64,000 bases of DNA from Butyrivibrio sp. LC3010 (GTDB lineage: Bacteria; Bacillota; Clostridia; Lachnospirales; Lachnospiraceae): assembly GCF_000424385.1 (NCBI RefSeq), contig NZ_AUJU01000006.1:124001-188000 (forward strand). Direction: 5' to 3'. The notes beneath the pieces were generated by a model. The model was not told the origin of the DNA and made no database searches. It saw only the letters and a program-made list of their open reading frames with translations. Shown here one piece after another: positions 60,721 through 64,000 of the stretch. Both the position numbers and the translations under genes were made by a program. Every line of letters begins with the position of its first letter. The first letter of the stretch is position 1.

Positions 60721-62015
60721 TTTCTGTTTTCAAGTTCCTTCATGATTTTATCTAGTTCAGAATACATTGAAAGACCATCTAAGGTTGCAAAATAATCTCT
60801 GGGCGTCTGAGCTCTTCTTATCTGCTCGACACTTCCATCCTCTTTTAACAAGAGTTCTGCACACCACAGTTTTCCATTATAGTTGTATCCCATTGCAAAG
60901 CCATGAGCTCCCGCATCATGTATAAAAAGATAATCACCCATATCTATCTTAGGAAGCTTTCTGTCAATTGCAAACTTATCGTTGTTCTCGCAAAGAGAAC
61001 CTGTCACATCATATACATGATCAAGTGGCGCATCCTCTTTTCCAAGCACTGTAATATGATGATAAGAACCGTACATTGCAGGTCTCATCAGGTTAACAGC
61101 GCATGCATCAACTCCGATGTATTCCTTATAAATATGCTTTTCATGGATTGCCTTGGTAACAAGAGCACCATAAGGTCCAAGCATAAAACGTCCCATTTCA
61201 GTATATATGGAAACATCTCCCATACCTGCAGGAACCAGGATTTTCTCAAACTCTTTTCTTACACCTTCGCCGATAGCAGCAATGTCGTTGCCTTCCTTAT
61301 CAGGCTCATATGGAATTCCGACACCACCTGAAAGGTTTATGAAACTCACATCAGCTCCGGTCTCTTTTTCAAGTTCTACTGCAAGCTCAAAAAGCTGTGC
61401 TGCAAGTGTAGGATAATACTCATTTGTCACAGTATTACTTGCAAGAAATGCATGTATTCCAAAATGCTTAACACCTTTATCCTTGAGCATTTTGAATGCT
61501 TCAAACAGCTGCGCCTTTGTCATTCCATACTTGGAATCTCCGGGATTATCCATAATTCCATTACTCATAGTGAATACTCCGCCCGGATTATATCTGCAGC
61601 TTATAGTTTCAGGAAGTACTCCTCCGAGAGCTTTTTCAGCATATTCAATGTGAGTAATATCATCAAAATTAATAATTCCTCCAATTTCATTCGCATAAAC
61701 GAACTCATTGGCAGGTGTATCATTTGAAGAAAACATGATGTACTGGCCTGATGCTCCGATAGACCTGCTGAGCATAAGCTCTGTTATTGAAGAACAGTCA
61801 AAGCCACATCCTTCAGCCTGCAAAAGCTTCATGATCATAGGATTGGGTGTTGCTTTTACAGCAAAATATTCACGGAATCCCGGATTCCAGGCAAAAGCCT
61901 TTTTAACTGCTCTGGCATTATCTATAATTCCCTTTTCATCATATAAATAAAAAGGTGTAGGGTATTTCTTTTCAATAGCTTCAACCTGCTGTTTTGTTAC
62001 GAATGCTTTTTTCAT
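60717..62015 (-). CDS. lysA: Diaminopimelate decarboxylase
   Basis: PLP enzyme converting meso-diaminopimelate to lysine. The PLP lysine is in REYFAVKATPNPMI. SGGVGIPYEPD, YTEMGRFMLGPYGALVTKAIHEK, NLMRPAMYGSYHHI and GSLCENNDKFAIDRKLP match the alanine-racemase-type fold III decarboxylases. The last includes the Cys and Glu contributed across the dimer. 432 residues. It overlaps the recombinase gene by 4 bp. Confidence 0.92.
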   Translation of the reverse strand: MKKAFVTKQQVEAIEKKYPTPFYLYDEKGIIDNARAVKKAFAWNPGFREYFAVKATPNPMIMKLLQAEGCGFDCSSITELMLSRSIGASGQYIMFSSNDTPANEFVYANEIGGIINFDDITHIEYAEKALGGVLPETISCRYNPGGVFTMSNGIMDNPGDSKYGMTKAQLFEAFKMLKDKGVKHFGIHAFLASNTVTNEYYPTLAAQLFELAVELEKETGADVSFINLSGGVGIPYEPDKEGNDIAAIGEGVRKEFEKILVPAGMGDVSIYTEMGRFMLGPYGALVTKAIHEKHIYKEYIGVDACAVNLMRPAMYGSYHHITVLGKEDAPLDHVYDVTGSLCENNDKFAIDRKLPKIDMGDYLFIHDAGAHGFAMGYNYNGKLWCAELLLKEDGSVEQIRRAQTPRDYFATLDGLSMYSELDKIMKELENRK

Positions 62016-62113
62016 AATATTACTGCTCTCCTATACTTAAACTTCAATAATAAAATTCACTTTACTACGTTATCATGAAAAAGCGCTTGTGTCCAATATA
62101 ATTTGAATAATCT

Positions 62114-62788
62114 TTAGATATTTTCTATCTGCCAGTCTATCGGTGATATTCCGTTAGCCACAAGAAATTCGTTGCATTTTGAAAAATGCCTGCAACCAAA
62201 GAAACCTCTATAAGCTGACAACGGACTTGGATGAGGAGCCGTAAGGACAAGGTGCTTTTTATTATTCAGCATCTGCATCTTCGATTGGGCAGGCTTTCCC
62301 CAAAGCATATATACGATTGGTCTTTCCTGCTCATTTAATGCACTTATTATCGCATCTGTAAAGTGCTCCCAACCTTTTCCCTTATGAGAATTCGCGGCAT
62401 GTGCTCTTACTGTAAGCACAGTATTTAACAAAAGCACTCCCTGGTCAGCCCATTTTTTCAAATATCCATTATTCGGTACATAACATCCAAGATCATCTTT
62501 GAGTTCTGAATAAATATTCACAAGTGAAGGCGGTGCCTCCTGCCCGGGAAGAACAGAAAAAGACAGCCCATGTGCCTGTCCCGGCTCGTGATAGGGATCC
62601 TGTCCCAATATCAGAACCTTAACATCATTAAGTGGTGTAAGATGCAACGCATTAAAAATATCATCCGCAGGAGGATAGATCACCCTGGAATGATATTCAT
62701 CCATAATAAATTTATACAGATTTTTATAGTAATCCTTGCTAAACTCACTTTTTAGCGCAGGAAGCCAATCATTAGATATCATTGGCAT
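62114..62788 (-). CDS. ung: Uracil-DNA glycosylase
   Basis: Removes uracil from DNA in base-excision repair. The catalytic water-activating Asp is in LILGQDPYHEPGQAHGLSFSV. The loop APHPSPLSAYRGFFGCRHFSKCNEFL carries the second catalytic His and the minor-groove Leu. 224 residues is typical for family 1 UDG. Ribosome binding site AAAGG lies upstream of the ATG. Single gene between lysA and the his genes. Confidence 0.96.
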   Translation of the reverse strand: MPMISNDWLPALKSEFSKDYYKNLYKFIMDEYHSRVIYPPADDIFNALHLTPLNDVKVLILGQDPYHEPGQAHGLSFSVLPGQEAPPSLVNIYSELKDDLGCYVPNNGYLKKWADQGVLLLNTVLTVRAHAANSHKGKGWEHFTDAIISALNEQERPIVYMLWGKPAQSKMQMLNNKKHLVLTAPHPSPLSAYRGFFGCRHFSKCNEFLVANGISPIDWQIENI

Positions 62789-62888
62789 TTAGATCACAAC
62801 CTTTCATATCGTAGTATAAAGATTACCGAACGTTTTTTATTCTGCATTCGGAAATCCGCTCAAAATAATCTTTTTTATCAATTATTTC

Positions 62889-63647
62889 TTATAATCGAAC
62901 CGGAACATCTTTAGTTCTCAGGTACTCTTTAACTTCCTTTATTTCAAGCTCCTTGTAATGGAACAAGGATGCAGCCAGAGCAGCGTCAGCTCCACCTTCT
63001 GTAAGTGCCTCGTAAAAATGCTCAAGTTTACCTGCACCACCTGAAGCTATCACCGGAATACCAACGGAATCTGCCACTTTTCTTGTCAGCTCAATATCAT
63101 AGCCTTCCTTGGTTCCGTCACCATCCATACTCGTGAGCAATATTTCTCCTGCACCTCTCTTTTCAGCTTCAATTGCCCACTCAATGGCATCCAGTCCGGT
63201 ATCAATTCTTCCACCATTTTTAAATACATTAAAACCACCATCAGGCCTTCTTTTTGCATCTATCGCAACTACTACACACTGTGAGCCGAACTTCTCCGCA
63301 GATTCGGTAATAAGCTCAGGCCTGTTCACAGCAGCAGAATTTATGGCGACCTTATCAGCACCCTCCCTCAGAACAGCTCTCATATCATCAACAGTTCTTA
63401 TTCCACCACCAACCGTGAATGGGATAAAAATCTGTTCAGCAACTTTTCTTACAAGAGAAACTACTGTATTTCTGGCGTCAGAAGTAGCTGTAATATCAAG
63501 GAAAACAAGCTCATCAGCTCCTGCCTCAGAATATGCTTTTCCTACCTCCACCGGATCACCTGCATCTCTAAGCTTTACGAAATTTATTCCTTTTACCACT
63601 CTGCCATCATTAACATCTAGACATGGAATTATTCTTTTAGTCAGCAT
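62889..63647 (-). CDS. hisF: Imidazole glycerol phosphate synthase, cyclase subunit HisF
   Basis: TIM-barrel half of the enzyme that makes imidazole glycerol phosphate and AICAR in histidine synthesis, using ammonia from HisH. Segments are [29 protein letters not shown] (first catalytic Asp), [35 protein letters not shown] (second Asp), [17 protein letters not shown] and IASGGAG. 252 residues. It lies 21 bp after hisH. Confidence 0.97.
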   Translation of the reverse strand: MLTKRIIPCLDVNDGRVVKGINFVKLRDAGDPVEVGKAYSEAGADELVFLDITATSDARNTVVSLVRKVAEQIFIPFTVGGGIRTVDDMRAVLREGADKVAINSAAVNRPELITESAEKFGSQCVVVAIDAKRRPDGGFNVFKNGGRIDTGLDAIEWAIEAEKRGAGEILLTSMDGDGTKEGYDIELTRKVADSVGIPVIASGGAGKLEHFYEALTEGGADAALAASLFHYKELEIKEVKEYLRTKDVPVRL

Positions 63648-63668
63648 ATATTGTCCTTTTCTATATAT

Positions 63669-64000
63669 TTAAATTTGTAAAAAGTTTTTCAGGATTTCCA
63701 TTCCAACATCTGAACTCTTTTCAGGGTGGAACTGGCATGCAAATACATTATCTTTCTCTACAGACGCATCGATTAGTGTTCCATATTCAGTCGTTGCCGT
63801 AACAATACTCTTATCATCTGCATCAAGATAATATGAGTGGACAAAATACACATAGGAATCCTCATCTATTCCTTTGAACAGTTTTCCTTCATTAGGATAT
63901 TTTAAACTGTTCCAGCCGATCTGAGGTATCTTCAAAACTCCCTTGTCCGGTATTTTCTTTATCTTTCCACGCAAAATGCCCAGACCTGCAACACCCTCTG
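63669..64000 (-). CDS. hisH: Imidazole glycerol phosphate synthase, glutaminase subunit HisH (3' part)
   Basis: The last 110 residues of HisH, open through the right edge of the window (the frame begins EGVAGLGILRGKI). It contains IPQIGWNSL, YFVHSYY and the catalytic His and Glu in ACQFHPEKSSDVG. The nucleophile Cys lies outside the window. It supplies ammonia to HisF through the subunit interface. No sign of damage in the visible part. Confidence 0.95.
   Translation of the reverse strand, partial: EGVAGLGILRGKIKKIPDKGVLKIPQIGWNSLKYPNEGKLFKGIDEDSYVYFVHSYYLDADDKSIVTATTEYGTLIDASVEKDNVFACQFHPEKSSDVGMEILKNFLQI

Overview
The window reads as chromosome of an anaerobic, motile Firmicute of the Lachnospiraceae type (Butyrivibrio or Pseudobutyrivibrio-like). 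This is inferred from the AT-rich DNA, strong AGGAGG-type ribosome binding sites, a secreted multi-module GH16 beta-glucanase, a flagellin-like protein, several cyclic-di-GMP proteins, and the style of the transporters. No phage, IS element, CRISPR array, tRNA or rRNA was seen. Most genes lie on the minus strand in short operons.

Layout. 1-5.2 kb: start of an outgoing gene, a diguanylate cyclase, and a polar amino-acid ABC transporter made of two fused polypeptides. 5.4-8.3 kb: a Glu/Pro/Val repeat protein and a palindrome-rich intergenic region. 8.4-13.7 kb: PLP homeostasis protein, Nudix hydrolase, small membrane ORF, CDF metal exporter, NSS symporter, AraC regulator. 13.8-22.5 kb: a MATE transporter with a C-terminal RsbW-like ATPase domain, the GH16 glucanase, a PepSY protein, a second CDF exporter and a second Nudix hydrolase. 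22.5-27.6 kb: a secreted protein, mnmA, and a cobalt/nickel uptake operon (cbiMN-cbiQ-cbiO) with a His-rich CsoR/RcnR-family regulator; a C-tract/G-tract operator overlaps its promoter. 27.8-41 kb: a small RNA candidate, YgiQ, an aspartate aminotransferase, an HDOD protein, 6S RNA, aminopeptidase P, citrate synthase, threonine synthase, a degenerate HNH/AP2 protein, ApbE and a short flagellin-like protein. 41.3-46.3 kb: a chemoreceptor, an EAL/PAS/GGDEF protein and a repeated hairpin block. 46.3-55.2 kb: a YtrA-type GntR operon with ABC-2 transporter, a heterodimeric ABC exporter, a C39-like protein and a PilZ remnant. 55.4-64 kb: a second copy of the small RNA, a C1 protease, an acyltransferase, DAHP synthase, a Xer-like recombinase with altered catalytic residues, lysA, ung, hisF and the 3' part of hisH.

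The most distinctive observation is a pair of plus-strand small RNA candidates (about 27890-28020 and 55488-55597). They share an architecture: a 5' hairpin starting TCAGA, a conserved single-stranded block, a 10-bp hairpin with a YTCCCCA loop whose stem differs completely between copies, a C-rich anti-Shine-Dalgarno tail and an intrinsic terminator. Other notable items are RsbW-like ATPase domains fused to two unrelated transporters, a substrate-binding domain split around a second one, and a GH16 catalytic domain interrupted by a carbohydrate-binding-like module. All assignments come from reading motifs by eye; no database search was run.
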